A stretch of 64,000 nt of DNA, from NCBI GenBank assembly GCA_036265675.1, contig DATAOP010000057.1:4966-68965 (forward strand). The letters run 5' to 3'. The notes beneath the pieces are model-generated. The model did not search any database and was not told the DNA's origin. It was given only the letters and a program-made list of their open reading frames with translations. This document shows positions 42,490 to 51,900 of the stretch, one piece after another. How positions within the stretch are numbered: the first letter of the stretch is position 1; every line of letters begins with the position of its first letter. The DNA comes from VRUE01 sp036265675 (lineage in GTDB: Bacteria; Actinomycetota; Thermoleophilia; Solirubrobacterales; 70-9). The position numbers were made by a program, and so were the translations under genes.

Positions 42490-44312
42490 GTGAAGCTCGT
42501 CCGCTTCCTCGCACTCGTCGTCGTCTTTGCCTGCGCCTTCCCCGCCGGGGCCGCGGCGCTGGAACTGGAAGTCGACACGCCGCCGACGAAGGCCCGGGCA
42601 ACTGCTCCGAGGCCTGCACACTGCGCGACGCGATCGTCGAAGCGGACGCGAGCGAGGAATCCGACCGGATCACCTTCGGCGTCGCGGGGACGATCTCGCC
42701 CGAATTCCCGCTTCCCGAACTCGAAGGCTCGATCACGGTCGACGCGACGACGGCGCCGGGCTGGGACGGGTCGCCGGTGGTCTATCTGGACGGCAGCGGA
42801 GCCTTCTTCGAGGGCGGCACCTGGGGGATGCGGGTGAGGAGCGGCGGCACGGCCTCGATCAACGGCCTCGCGATCGGCGAATTCGACCTCGGAATCTGGT
42901 TCGAACCCGGCTCATCAGGCGAAGCCTGCGGCAACTACCTCGGCACCGACCTCAGCGGCACCCAGCCGCGGCCGAACTTCGACGGGATCTGGGTCGACCA
43001 GGGCTCCGAAGGGGTGCAGGTCGGGCGCGCCTGCGGCAATGTCGGCGGCAACCTCATCTCCGGCAACGAAGAGTGGGGGGTGGTCGCCGCCGGCGAAGAG
43101 GCGGAGGTCGACCAGAACCTGGTCGGGACCGACGCTGCGGGAAGCCCGCTGCCCAACGGCCCGCCGCCGGAAACGGTCGAGCCGTTCGGCGGCGGCATCT
43201 ACGTGACCTCCGAAGCTGCGGAAGTGCTGATCGGCGGCACCGACGTCGGCGCGCTCCCGCACAACGTCGTCGCCTTCAACCGCGGGCCGGGGGTCCTGGT
43301 CGGAAACGGCGCCGACTTCACGACGATCCGCGAGAACTCGATCCACTCCAATGAAGGACTGGGGATCGAAAGCTTCGGCAGCACGGTGACGGCGGAGATC
43401 ACGAGCGGGGGCGAAATCGTCAACGGGACGACGACCGTCACCGGGACGGTTCACGGGGCGCCGAACACCGAGTACGAACTCGAGTTCTTCTCCAACGAAG
43501 CCTGCGACCCGTCCGGATTCGGCGAGGGCCGCGACTTCGTCGCGAGCGACGGCGACGAAGTCACGACCGACGGCACGGGCGAGGCCGAGTTCTCGGCGAC
43601 GTTGCTGGGGCTGGTCCTGCCGGCGGCCCACTTCCTCACGATGACCGCGACGGAAGCGGGGATGACCCAGACCTCCGAGTTCTCGAACTGCGTCTCCGCG
43701 CCGCGGGCGCCGGAGGCGGAAAACCCACCTCCGCCGCCTCCGCTGCCACCACCGCCACTGCCACCACCGCCGACCCCGGTCAACGGCAAGAGCGTCGTCA
43801 TCGCCCCGAAATCGGGCCGGGTCCTGGTCAGGGTTCCCGGCTCGAAGCGGTTCGTCCCGCTCAGTGGGCTCACCTCGGTGCCGGTCGGCTCGATCATCGA
43901 CACGATCCACGGCCGGGTGACGCTGACCTCGGTCGACGCCAACGGCGTGACCCAGACCGCGGACTTCTACGAAGGTCGCTTCCAGGTGCAGCAGAACGTG
44001 GGCGCCGTGCTGGTCACGCTGCAGCTCCGCGGCGGCGACTTCAGCTCCTGCTCGAAGGAGAATGGCTCGACCGCCGGCGCCTCGAAGAGGTCCGGCCGCA
44101 GACTCTGGGGCAACGGGAGCGGCCGCTTCCGCACCAAGGGCAACTTCGGCTCGGCCTCGGTGATGGGGACGATCTGGCTGACCGTCGACCAGTGCAAGGG
44201 GACCTTCTTCAAGGTCCGCAGAGGGGTCGTCAGGGTCGCCGACTTCGTCCTCGACCGAACCGTCACGCTCACCGCCGGCAAGTCCTACCTGGCGAAGAAA
44301 CCGCAGAACTGA
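42490..44312 (+). CDS. Secreted beta-helix protein with apparent frameshift
   Basis: GTG at 42490 starts a clear signal peptide (KLVRFLALVVVFACAFPAGA), then LELEVDTP. From about 42582 the frame that continues the protein is one base back: ADEGPGNCSEACTLRDAIVE, a CSLREX-type start of a parallel beta-helix (about residues 35-290). The upstream end of that second frame has no signal. So one base is missing in the CGCCGCC tract near 42579-42585, or the read is wrong. After a proline-rich linker (PPPPPPLPPPPLPPPP) the C-terminal 170 residues form a FecR-like beta domain (SGRVLVRVPG). If the shift is real, the gene is broken; no -1 slippery site is obvious. Confidence 0.65.
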
Positions 44313-44354
44313 CGAGCTGCCGTCCGGCCTCGCGTCCAGGATCGGGCCGAAACC

Positions 44355-44381
44355 TAAAGAGATTCGGCTCGATGCCGAAAA
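44355..44381 (+). promoter_or_regulatory. Sigma-28 (FliA/WhiG)-like promoter before the DUF1800 operon
   Basis: TAAAGAGA (44355-44362), an 11-base spacer (44363-44373) and GCCGAAAA (44374-44381) match the sigma-28 consensus TAAAGTTT-N11-GCCGATAA at 5 of 8 and 7 of 8, with the exact spacing. The start of the DUF1800 gene is 28 bases further on. The same stretch can also fold: TTCGGC (44363-44368) is complementary to GCCGAA both before (44346-44351) and after it (44374-44379). Confidence 0.6.
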
Positions 44382-44409
44382 CTCGGTAAGTATTCGAGCG
44401 TCCCGTCCG

Positions 44410-46002
44410 ATGGCCATTCCTCAGTCGACAGCGAGCGCGAATAAACCGAAGAAGGGCCGGCACCGCAGGCGGCGCCGCCATGTCTGGAAGGACAAGCACT
44501 ACCGCTGGGTCGAAACCCCGGACGGCGACTGGCGGATCGAAAGCTACATCGTCCGCCACAAGCACAAACCGCGTCGGCACCACTACCGCGGGCCGGGCCG
44601 GAAGCCGCCGCGGCGCATCACCAACGTCGCCGTCGCCGCTGTCAATCCCGACCCGCGCCCTCCCGGCGCCTACCAGGGCCCCTTCGGCCGCGACCAGGCG
44701 GTGCGCCTGCTCGGCCGCGCGGGGTTCGGCGCCGTCCCCGGCCAGGCCGACCAGCTCGCCTCGCTGGGCCTAGTCGGCGCGGTTCAGTCCCTGACCCGTC
44801 CGAGCGGCGCGGCGACGCTGACCGGGCCGGCTCCGGTCGACGACGAAGGCACGCCGATCGCCCCCGCCGACGCCTGGGGTCACGACCACCTCTGGTGGCT
44901 CGACCGGATGGTCCGGACCAATCAGCCGCTGGTCGAGCGGATGGCGCTGGTCCTCCACGACTGGTTCGCGACCTCGACCGCGAGCGTCTCGACCGCGCAG
45001 CAGATGATCGACCAGTCGAACCTCTTCCGGTCCGCCTGCTTCGGCTCGTTCCTCGACCTCTTCATGGCGGTCACCGTCGACCCGGCGATGCTCCAGTGGC
45101 TGAACGGCAACGAAAACCGCAAGCAGGCCCCGAACGAGAACTACGGCCGCGAGATGATGGAGCTGTTCTCGCTCGGCGCCGACCGCGGCGCCTACACCGA
45201 GAACGACATCCGCGAACAGGCGCGGGCGCTGACCGGCTGGCGGAACGACTGGTCGGCGGAGCTCGGCGCCTACAACTTCCGCTTCGATCCCAAACGCCAC
45301 GACGAAGGGACGAAGACCGTCTTCGGGCGCAGTGGCAACTGGGAATGGCGTGATGCCTGCCGCCTCTGCGTCGAGCACCCGCTGCACCCGTCTTTCTTCG
45401 TCGAGAAGCTGTGGAGCTACTTCGTCCCGCAGCCGCCGTCGGATCAGGTGCGCGACAGCCTGATCAACACCTACCGCGGCTCCGGCTGGCAGATCCGGCC
45501 GGTGCTCGAGGAAATCCTGATGAGCCCCGACCTCTACCAGGGGCCGCCGATGGTGAAGCCTCCGGTCGTCCACCTCGCCGGGATGCTGCGCTCGCTCGGC
45601 CGCGGCATCGACACCGAGGCCTGGACCTGGCTCTGCGACGAGGCGGGGCAGCTTCTGTTCTGGCCGCCGAACGTGTCGGGCTGGGACGACACCCGCTGGC
45701 TCGACACGTCGCGGATGCGGGCGCGGTGGAACATCGTCCACTACGCCCTCGACGGCATCTCGGTCGACGCCTGGGGCGCCCCCTACAGCAAGACCGAGAC
45801 TCCCGATGAGGCGCTGGCGAGGGCGCTGGGCTCGTGGGGCGGCCCGAGCCTCCGCCCCGAACACCGCGCCGAGCTACTCGACTTCGGCCGCCGCGCCGAG
45901 GCGCTTGCGGTGGCCGACTGGCAGCAGGGCCCCTACCGGGCGATGCGCCAGAACGCCCTCCTGCAGCTGATCGGCATCAGCCCCGACGTGATCCTCCAAT
46001 GA
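44410..46002 (+). CDS. DUF1800-family protein
   Basis: A 530-residue protein. The first 75 residues are very basic and His-rich (KKGRHRRRRRHVWKDKHYRW) and have no signal peptide. The rest is DUF1800: DQAVRLLGRAGFGAVPGQAD, MALVLHDWFATSTASV, WLNGNENRKQAPNENYGREM and ELFSLGADRGAYTENDIRE are typical. The family is conserved next to DUF1501 in many bacteria; its biochemical role is unknown. It precedes the DUF1501 gene by 14 bases, and a sigma-28-like promoter precedes it. Confidence 0.88.
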   Translation: MAIPQSTASANKPKKGRHRRRRRHVWKDKHYRWVETPDGDWRIESYIVRHKHKPRRHHYRGPGRKPPRRITNVAVAAVNPDPRPPGAYQGPFGRDQAVRLLGRAGFGAVPGQADQLASLGLVGAVQSLTRPSGAATLTGPAPVDDEGTPIAPADAWGHDHLWWLDRMVRTNQPLVERMALVLHDWFATSTASVSTAQQMIDQSNLFRSACFGSFLDLFMAVTVDPAMLQWLNGNENRKQAPNENYGREMMELFSLGADRGAYTENDIREQARALTGWRNDWSAELGAYNFRFDPKRHDEGTKTVFGRSGNWEWRDACRLCVEHPLHPSFFVEKLWSYFVPQPPSDQVRDSLINTYRGSGWQIRPVLEEILMSPDLYQGPPMVKPPVVHLAGMLRSLGRGIDTEAWTWLCDEAGQLLFWPPNVSGWDDTRWLDTSRMRARWNIVHYALDGISVDAWGAPYSKTETPDEALARALGSWGGPSLRPEHRAELLDFGRRAEALAVADWQQGPYRAMRQNALLQLIGISPDVILQ

Positions 46003-46016
46003 GCGCAGGCTGAGAG

Positions 46017-47366
46017 ATGCACAACTGCTGCAACAACTACACGCGCTCGAAGCTCCTGCGATCGGCCGCCGCCGAGGCGGGGAAGGGGCTGCCGGCGATC
46101 GAGCCGGGGATGCCGGCGCCGGCCGGGACCGGGCTCTCGCGCCGCAGCTTCCTCTCCTGGAGCGCCGGCCTCGCGCTCTCCGTCTACGGCGCCTCGAAGA
46201 TCCCGCTGGCGGCCTTCGAAGAGGGGATCGCGCAGGCCGCCCAGAGCGACAGGATCCTCGTCTCCGTCTTCTTCGACGGAGGCATCGACTCGCTCAGCGT
46301 CCTCGCCCCCGTCGGCGACCCCCGCTACTCGCAGCTGCGGCCGAACCTGGCGCTCTCGCCGGAAGCCGGGATCGCCTTCACCGAGGACCCGGAGCTCCGC
46401 TGGCATCCGGCGGCGGAAGGGCTGGCGACCCTGCACGGCGAGGGAAAGGTCAGCGCCTTTCCGGCGATCGGCTACGAACACCCGGACCAGTCGCACTTCA
46501 CCTCCCGTCACTACTACGAGATCGGCGAGCTCGAGATCGGGTTCCGCACCGGCTGGCTCGGTCGCTACCTCGACCTGGTCGGCACCGACGGCAACCCGCT
46601 CCAGGGGCTCTCGATGGACGGCCGCCTCTCGCCGATGATCGCGACCGCCGACAAGCCCGTCGCGGCGATCGACAGCGTCGACGGCTATGACCTCTGGGCC
46701 GCGGTCAGCCAACCGGTCTCCGACGAGATGTTCCGCAGCTTCGCGAAGTTCGGTTCGCTGCCGGTCGACTCACCCGGGCTCGGCCAGGTGCGGCGGGCGA
46801 CGACCCAGACCGAGAAGCTGCGCCAGGACCTCGGCGGCGTCGGCGATTTCACCAGCCCGGTGACGTACCCGGAAACCAACTTCGCCCATAAGCTCGCCGG
46901 CCTCGCCGCCTACATCGCGCTCGGCCTGCCGCTCGAGGTGGTGACGATCAGCGCTCCCGGCGGCTACGACACCCACGCCGATCAGGCCGCCGACCTCGAC
47001 CGCAACCTGCGCGAGACCTGCGAGGGCCTGCTCGCCTTCCAGCGCGACCTCGAGGCGCGCGGCCTCGCCGACCGCGTCATGGTCGAGATGTGGAGCGAGT
47101 TCGGTCGCCGGCCGGAGGAGAACGGCTCGGCGGGGACGGACCACGGCGCGGCCGGGTGCGCCTTCGTAATCGGCTCGCAGGCGAAGGGCGAGATGGTCGG
47201 CGAGTTCCCCGGCCTGGCGACCCTCGACCCGCAGGACAACCTGCGCTCGACGAGCGACTTCAGGGCGATGTACTGCTCGCTGCTCGAGCAGTGGCTCGGA
47301 CAGGACGCGGGCCCGATCATCCCCGGCGCCTCCGGGTTCGCGCGGCCGGCGCTGGTGAAGGCGTGA
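46017..47366 (+). CDS. DUF1501-family Tat-exported protein
   Basis: A 449-residue protein. A 40-residue N-terminal part with HNCCNNY precedes a twin-arginine signal (SRRSFLSWSAGLALSVYGAS), so it is probably folded before export. The rest is DUF1501, of the sulfatase/alkaline-phosphatase-like fold: SVFFDGGIDSLSVLAPVGDP, ISAPGGYDTHADQAADLDRN and EMWSEFGRRPEENGSAGTDH hold the metal-binding-type Asp/His residues. Substrate unknown. It starts 14 bases after DUF1800, and GTG of the cupredoxin overlaps its stop as GTGA. The DUF1800/DUF1501 pair is a known conserved couple. Confidence 0.9.
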   Translation: MHNCCNNYTRSKLLRSAAAEAGKGLPAIEPGMPAPAGTGLSRRSFLSWSAGLALSVYGASKIPLAAFEEGIAQAAQSDRILVSVFFDGGIDSLSVLAPVGDPRYSQLRPNLALSPEAGIAFTEDPELRWHPAAEGLATLHGEGKVSAFPAIGYEHPDQSHFTSRHYYEIGELEIGFRTGWLGRYLDLVGTDGNPLQGLSMDGRLSPMIATADKPVAAIDSVDGYDLWAAVSQPVSDEMFRSFAKFGSLPVDSPGLGQVRRATTQTEKLRQDLGGVGDFTSPVTYPETNFAHKLAGLAAYIALGLPLEVVTISAPGGYDTHADQAADLDRNLRETCEGLLAFQRDLEARGLADRVMVEMWSEFGRRPEENGSAGTDHGAAGCAFVIGSQAKGEMVGEFPGLATLDPQDNLRSTSDFRAMYCSLLEQWLGQDAGPIIPGASGFARPALVKA

Positions 47367-47941
47367 GGAGGGCAGCGGCAGCGATCGGCGTGCTGGCGCT
47401 GGCGGCGCTGATCGTCGTCCCCGTCCCCGGCGCCGCCAGCCGCGACGGAGCCGCGACCTCAGCCGCCACCTGCACCTGGAAGCGCCACACGAAGCGAGTC
47501 GTCAAGCACGTTCGGCGTCACGGCAAGAAGCGCCGGGTGGTGAGGAAGCGGCACTGGTGGACCTGCGTTCGCACCGCCGCGGCCCCCGGCCTCGACACCG
47601 CCGCGCCGACCCTTCCGGCGACCGGCCAGCAGCCGAGTGAAGAAGTCCCGACGATCGGCCGCCTCAGCGTCAAAGCATCCGAGTTCAAATTTGTCCTCTC
47701 GCGGCCGAGCCTCGCCGCCGGGGAAGCGATCGTCGAGCTCGACAACCAGGGCGAAGACCCCCACAACCTCAACCTCCAGCTCGCCGACGGACAGGGGCCT
47801 GAATTTCACCTCGCTGAAGTCGGCTCGCTGAAACGAACCACCGGCCGCTTCACCCTGACGGACGGCACCTACCGCCTCTGGTGCAGCATTCCGGGCCACG
47901 AAGAACTCGGGATGAAGGCGACCCTCACCGTCACCCCCTGA
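47363..47941 (+). CDS. Secreted type 1 copper protein (cupredoxin)
   Basis: A 192-residue secreted protein. The signal peptide is followed by a basic segment between two cysteines (Cys37 and Cys68; KRHTKRVVKHVRRHGKKRR). Residues 95-190 are a plastocyanin-like domain with copper ligands His134 (EDPHNLNL), Cys174, His179 and Met184 (WCSIPGHEELGM). It should carry one electron outside the membrane. Coupling to DUF1501 by GTGA suggests one function. The basic segment resembles the basic N-terminus of the DUF1800 protein. Confidence 0.85.
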   Translation: MRRAAAAIGVLALAALIVVPVPGAASRDGAATSAATCTWKRHTKRVVKHVRRHGKKRRVVRKRHWWTCVRTAAAPGLDTAAPTLPATGQQPSEEVPTIGRLSVKASEFKFVLSRPSLAAGEAIVELDNQGEDPHNLNLQLADGQGPEFHLAEVGSLKRTTGRFTLTDGTYRLWCSIPGHEELGMKATLTVTP

Positions 47942-48282
47942 CGCCCGGCGACTGTGTCGTTGTTCCTGTTGCCGGTGGTGCAGATGTCGCGCCCGGAACC
48001 GCCGACGCAGCGGTTGCGGCGCGAGCCTTCGGAGTAACAGGTGTCGGGCTCGCCGTTGCCGATGAACTTTGTCCGAGCCGACTCCGAGATACGCGGTCCG
48101 TGAACCATGAGCCTCTTGCCGTGGCCCTTCACCTCGAGTTCGAGCGTCGAGCCGGAGTTGGCGCCGTGGATGACGATCTGGTCCTCCGGCACCGGGATCC
48201 CGGGCCGGCAGCGAGGGCCAGCGCGATTGCGGGTCGCCAGCACCATGGTGCTCGCCCGTGCGCGGCCTCCGGCCGCTTCCAA
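47869..48282 (-). pseudogene. Possible gene remnant with Cys/Gly/Asp repeat
   Basis: A frame of 137 codons on the minus strand contains DQIVIHGANSGSTLELEVKG and, later, GEPDTCYSEGSRRNRCVGGS followed by GRDICTTGNRNNDTVAG. This looks like the end of an RTX-type or other Gly-Asp-rich secreted protein. There is no signal peptide and the end runs into the cupredoxin gene, so it is probably a truncated remnant; a small real gene from ATG at 48246 is possible. Confidence 0.35.
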
Positions 48283-48351
48283 GCTTTAGGCGTGGATAGG
48301 CACGCTCCGGCGGGCCTTTGGGAAAGCGTCATTTCTTCTAGGCATGAGCGC

Positions 48352-48404
48352 TTGCCTTTCTTGACCTGATCGTCTAGTGTCGTCGCGCTCGCCGGGGAGG
48401 CGGG
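48352..48404 (+). promoter_or_regulatory. Shared surface-gene promoter, copy A (orphan)
   Basis: TTGCCT (48352-48357), 17 bases, TAGTGT (48375-48380), five bases, then CGCTCGCCGGGGAGGCGGG (48386-48404). The block is the same as in copy B at 48776-48828. No clear long gene follows within 500 bases. Confidence 0.6.
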
Positions 48405-48775
48405 CAGGGGTTGCAACAGCCGGAATTCGCGGGCACGGTTTGCCGGTGTGGCTTGGGGAACTACGGGACGAGGAGGCGGTATCGGTGGGCAGCCGGGTGA
48501 GAGAATTGTTCGTTGGAGCGACCGGCGACGGGTCTACGCCGCTGAAGAAGAAGGCACCCCGCAGTTCGTGACGCTCGATGAACTCGGAAAAGTGAACCCC
48601 GAAGACAGCCGTGATGGATGTCTACGCGCTGGGCCCGACCATGAACCGGGTCCCGTTCGGCAAACAGCGGTGTTTCGGTCCCCCGCCTGTTCGGCGTTTC
48701 ACGACTGCGTCCGAGAAGCGCTGCGCCAATTGCAGGTGGTTTTCCCATGAGGTTTCGCTTCGTAAACTACCCAGG
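48405..48775 (+). other. Region behind orphan promoter; no convincing gene
   Basis: Several short frames exist. GTG at 48485 with GAGGAGG upstream gives a 28-codon frame (SRVRELFVGATGDGSTPLKK). Another frame, from GTG at 48448, includes RVYAAEEEGTPQFVTLDELG over 100 codons. A third frame near 48610 reads MDVYALGPTMNRVPFGKQ and a CANC pair. These may be pieces of one decayed gene broken by frameshifts, or the region may make a small RNA. CAATTGCAGG at 48727-48736 also occurs (with one extra T) before promoter copy C. Confidence 0.35.
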
Positions 48776-48828
48776 TTGCATTTGTAGCCGGGATTCTCTA
48801 CAGTGGTCGCGCTCGCCGGGGAGGCGGG
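48776..48828 (+). promoter_or_regulatory. Shared surface-gene promoter, copy B
   Basis: TTGCAT (48776-48781), 17 bases, TACAGT (48799-48804), five bases, then CGCTCGCCGGGGAGGCGGG (48810-48828). The leader runs about 100 bases to the TTG at 48911. The 19-base block can form a short stem CGCC/GGCG around GGGGA. Confidence 0.7.
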
Positions 48829-48910
48829 TGGGGAAGGGAAGAGAAAGCAGGGAGCCGTTCCGGGCCGCCTGGGTGGCGCCCGGGGCTCACGGGGAGAAGG
48901 AGAGACCGAC

Positions 48911-51900
48911 TTGAGACCCCACGCGAAGGCATCGTCCGCGGAATCGAGCCTGCGGGGGGATTCGTCCCTCGGCCGCATGCTACGTGGAATCTTCGCGACC
49001 GCTTATGGCTCTGACGTCGATGGCAGTGGTGCGCCCATCTCCGGACGGCTCCGACGCCGCTGCTTCCTCGCACTCCAGCTGACGGTGGTCGTCAGCGTGC
49101 TCGGAATGGGTGTGGGAGTCAGCGGCGCCTCAGCGGTCCAACCGCTCTCGACGATCGGGATCATCGGCAAATGCTGTCACGAAGGAGTGCTCGGCGAATA
49201 CTATTACGCCAACTCGCTCGACATAAACAAGAAAACGGGCGACCTTTACCTCCTCGACCCGAACGACAGCCACGTTCTGGTCTTCGATTCGAACGGGAAC
49301 TACAAATTCACCTTTGGCTCGGAAGGTACCGGCGCCGGGCAGCTGGGTAAGTACTCGAGCGTCGGCATCTCCGTCGACCAGACCTCCGGAGACGTGTATG
49401 TCAGCGAGAGCGGCGGCCCCCTCGCCAACAACCGGATTTCGAAATTCTCCGAAACTGGCGAATTCATCCTGACCTTCGGGCGCAGGGTTAACGAAACCAC
49501 CCTGGGAGACGTCTGCACAAAAGCTTCGGGCGACGTCTGTCAGCCCGGCTCCAACGAAGGTGAACGCGCGATCGTCAATTCGATCGCTGCGGTGGATCCG
49601 GATACCGGAAATGTGTACATCCCCAGCAACGGGAAAACCTCGATCTACGCGCCGAACGGCAAATACATCGAAACGATCGAAACTCCGGGTGTCGTAAACC
49701 AGGTCGCGATCTTCAACGAAATCATCTACCAGCAGACCTCGTCCGGATTCAAGACCTACTCCAACACAGGAACCCCGCTCGGCGAAATCATCGTTCCGGC
49801 GTTCCAGGAATTCTCGCCGGTCGGGATGGTGCCGGCCCCAGGATCCGAACAACCTGGCGAAACCCATCTCTACGTGATGATGATCAACAACGCCACCGGG
49901 AAAACCGAGGTCGGCGAGTTCAACTCCTCCGGCAAGCTTCTGATCGAGCACGGGATCGGGATGCCGTACCCGACCCAGGGCTCGATCGCCGTCGATCCGT
50001 CCATCCCTCACATCTACGTTGGGACCTTCCCCAACGATCCGTTCGGCGGACCGGCGATCATCCTCGGGATACCGGAAACCGTCCCCGCGGTGGCCCTCAA
50101 ACCGCCGACGGAAATCGCGGCGAGAAGCGTGACCCTGAATGGTTCCGTCAACCCGGAAGGCACGACGCTCAAAACGTTCTGGCACTTCGAATATCGCCGG
50201 GCCGGAACGATCCCCTGGACCGCGAGCCCGCAGCCGCCAATCGACATCGGCAACGGGACGACGGCCGTCGACGCGAGCCAGGGCATAACCGAACTGATTC
50301 CCAACACCTTCTACGAATACAGGCTGGTCGGGAGTCGCGAATTCGGAGGAGGGACGACCACCTCGGCGATCGCGAAAGTCAAAACCGGCTTCGAAGAACC
50401 GAAGATCTCGGTGGTGGCTCCGAGTCACATCACCGACACCGAAGCGACGATCCAGGGCATGGTCGATCCGGAGAACTCGCCCGCCACCTATTACTTCGAA
50501 TGGGGAAAGACGACCGCCTACGGGGAAAGAGCTCCGGTTGAAGGCGAAGGCGACGCCGGCAGCCAGTACGGACCGGGCGGGGTCTTCGAGCACCTTCGCG
50601 AACTCGAACCGTCGACGACCTACCACTTCCGACTCGTGGCGACGAATCCAGCGGGGACCGTGACCGGCGGAGATCACGAATTCACCACCTATTCCACCGC
50701 CGATGAGGTATGGGCGCCACGGGACATCGAGTTGGTCAACAACCCCGATGACGGCAATCAGGAGACCCTCCCGATCCTCCAGGAAGAATCGGTGTCTCCC
50801 GACGGAAGCGAAGTCCTGTGGGCTACGCCCTCGGGCTCGCCCCAGAGCTACACGGGCTTCGGGCAGCTATATCTATCGAAGCGAGACACCACCACCCCGA
50901 CCGGCTGGACGTCGCTTCCGTTCGGTGTTCCCGCCAGCCAGCAGGTCCACGGCGGAGATTCGTCCTACATAGCCTCGGCCGCCTCACGAGACTTCAGCAC
51001 GGTCGTCTTCTACACCACCGACTGCTTCGAAATCGGCCTCGGCTTCTGCGACCACACGTTTGTTCGAGTCACGAAGTCTGGAGAACAGGAAATCCTGGCG
51101 GACCCCGGTGTCCCGAAACTCTCCGCGATCAGCGTTTCCGACGACGGCCAGTGGGTCAATTACTTCAACCCGCGGACGAAACAGTCCATCTCGCACCAGG
51201 CGGGAGGCCAGGACCACATCCTGCCGACTCCCGCGTGCGGTTACGAAGTCCCGCCGACGCGTTACAGCAACGTCTCTCTCGGGTCGCTGTCGCGGGTCTT
51301 CGTGCAGAGCAACGGCCTCAGCGAACCATGTGAAGAACCCGGCATCTACATGATCGACCGGGAAACCAGCAGCATCACCAAGATCTCGTCCGGGGGCAAC
51401 TTCATCAGGACTAACGAGGACGGCACCCGGGTGATCTACCAGAGAGTTGATGGCGAATACCCAAACGAAGAACGCAACTTCTACGAATGGAAAGATGGCG
51501 CCGGCGCGACCTGTCTCACATGCGGCGAAATGCCTCCTGTCGTCGCGGGTTACGGGATCGAAAACGTGACCGTTTCGGAAGATCTCTCACACGTCTACTT
51601 CTTTGCACGCAAACCGTTCAGCGAAGGAGGCAGCTGCGCCGTCGGTCGGATGTTCGTGATCCATCACGAACAGGTCGATTTCGTGGCAGAGGACGGAGTG
51701 GGCGGCTGCGTCGGCGACTACAACTTCCAGACCACGCGAGACGGCAACAGCTTCGTCTTCCTCTCGAACCTGACGGGCACGACGGCCGATGACACCGGCC
51801 TGAGGCTGAAGCCATCCGGTGAAGCGGCCAACAACGCGATCCAGGTGTATCGCTATGACGATGAAACGGGATACACGGAATGCGTCTCGTGCCGGGGGAC

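Noticed and set aside
45999..46013. ATG AGC GCA GGC TGA between DUF1800 and DUF1501 as a third mini-ORF
   Set aside because: Only four codons and no further similarity to the two mini-ORFs.
48286..48299. CTTTAGGCGTGGAT shared with the region before the PAP2 gene (34425-34441)
   Set aside because: A single 14-base match without matching surroundings; probably chance.
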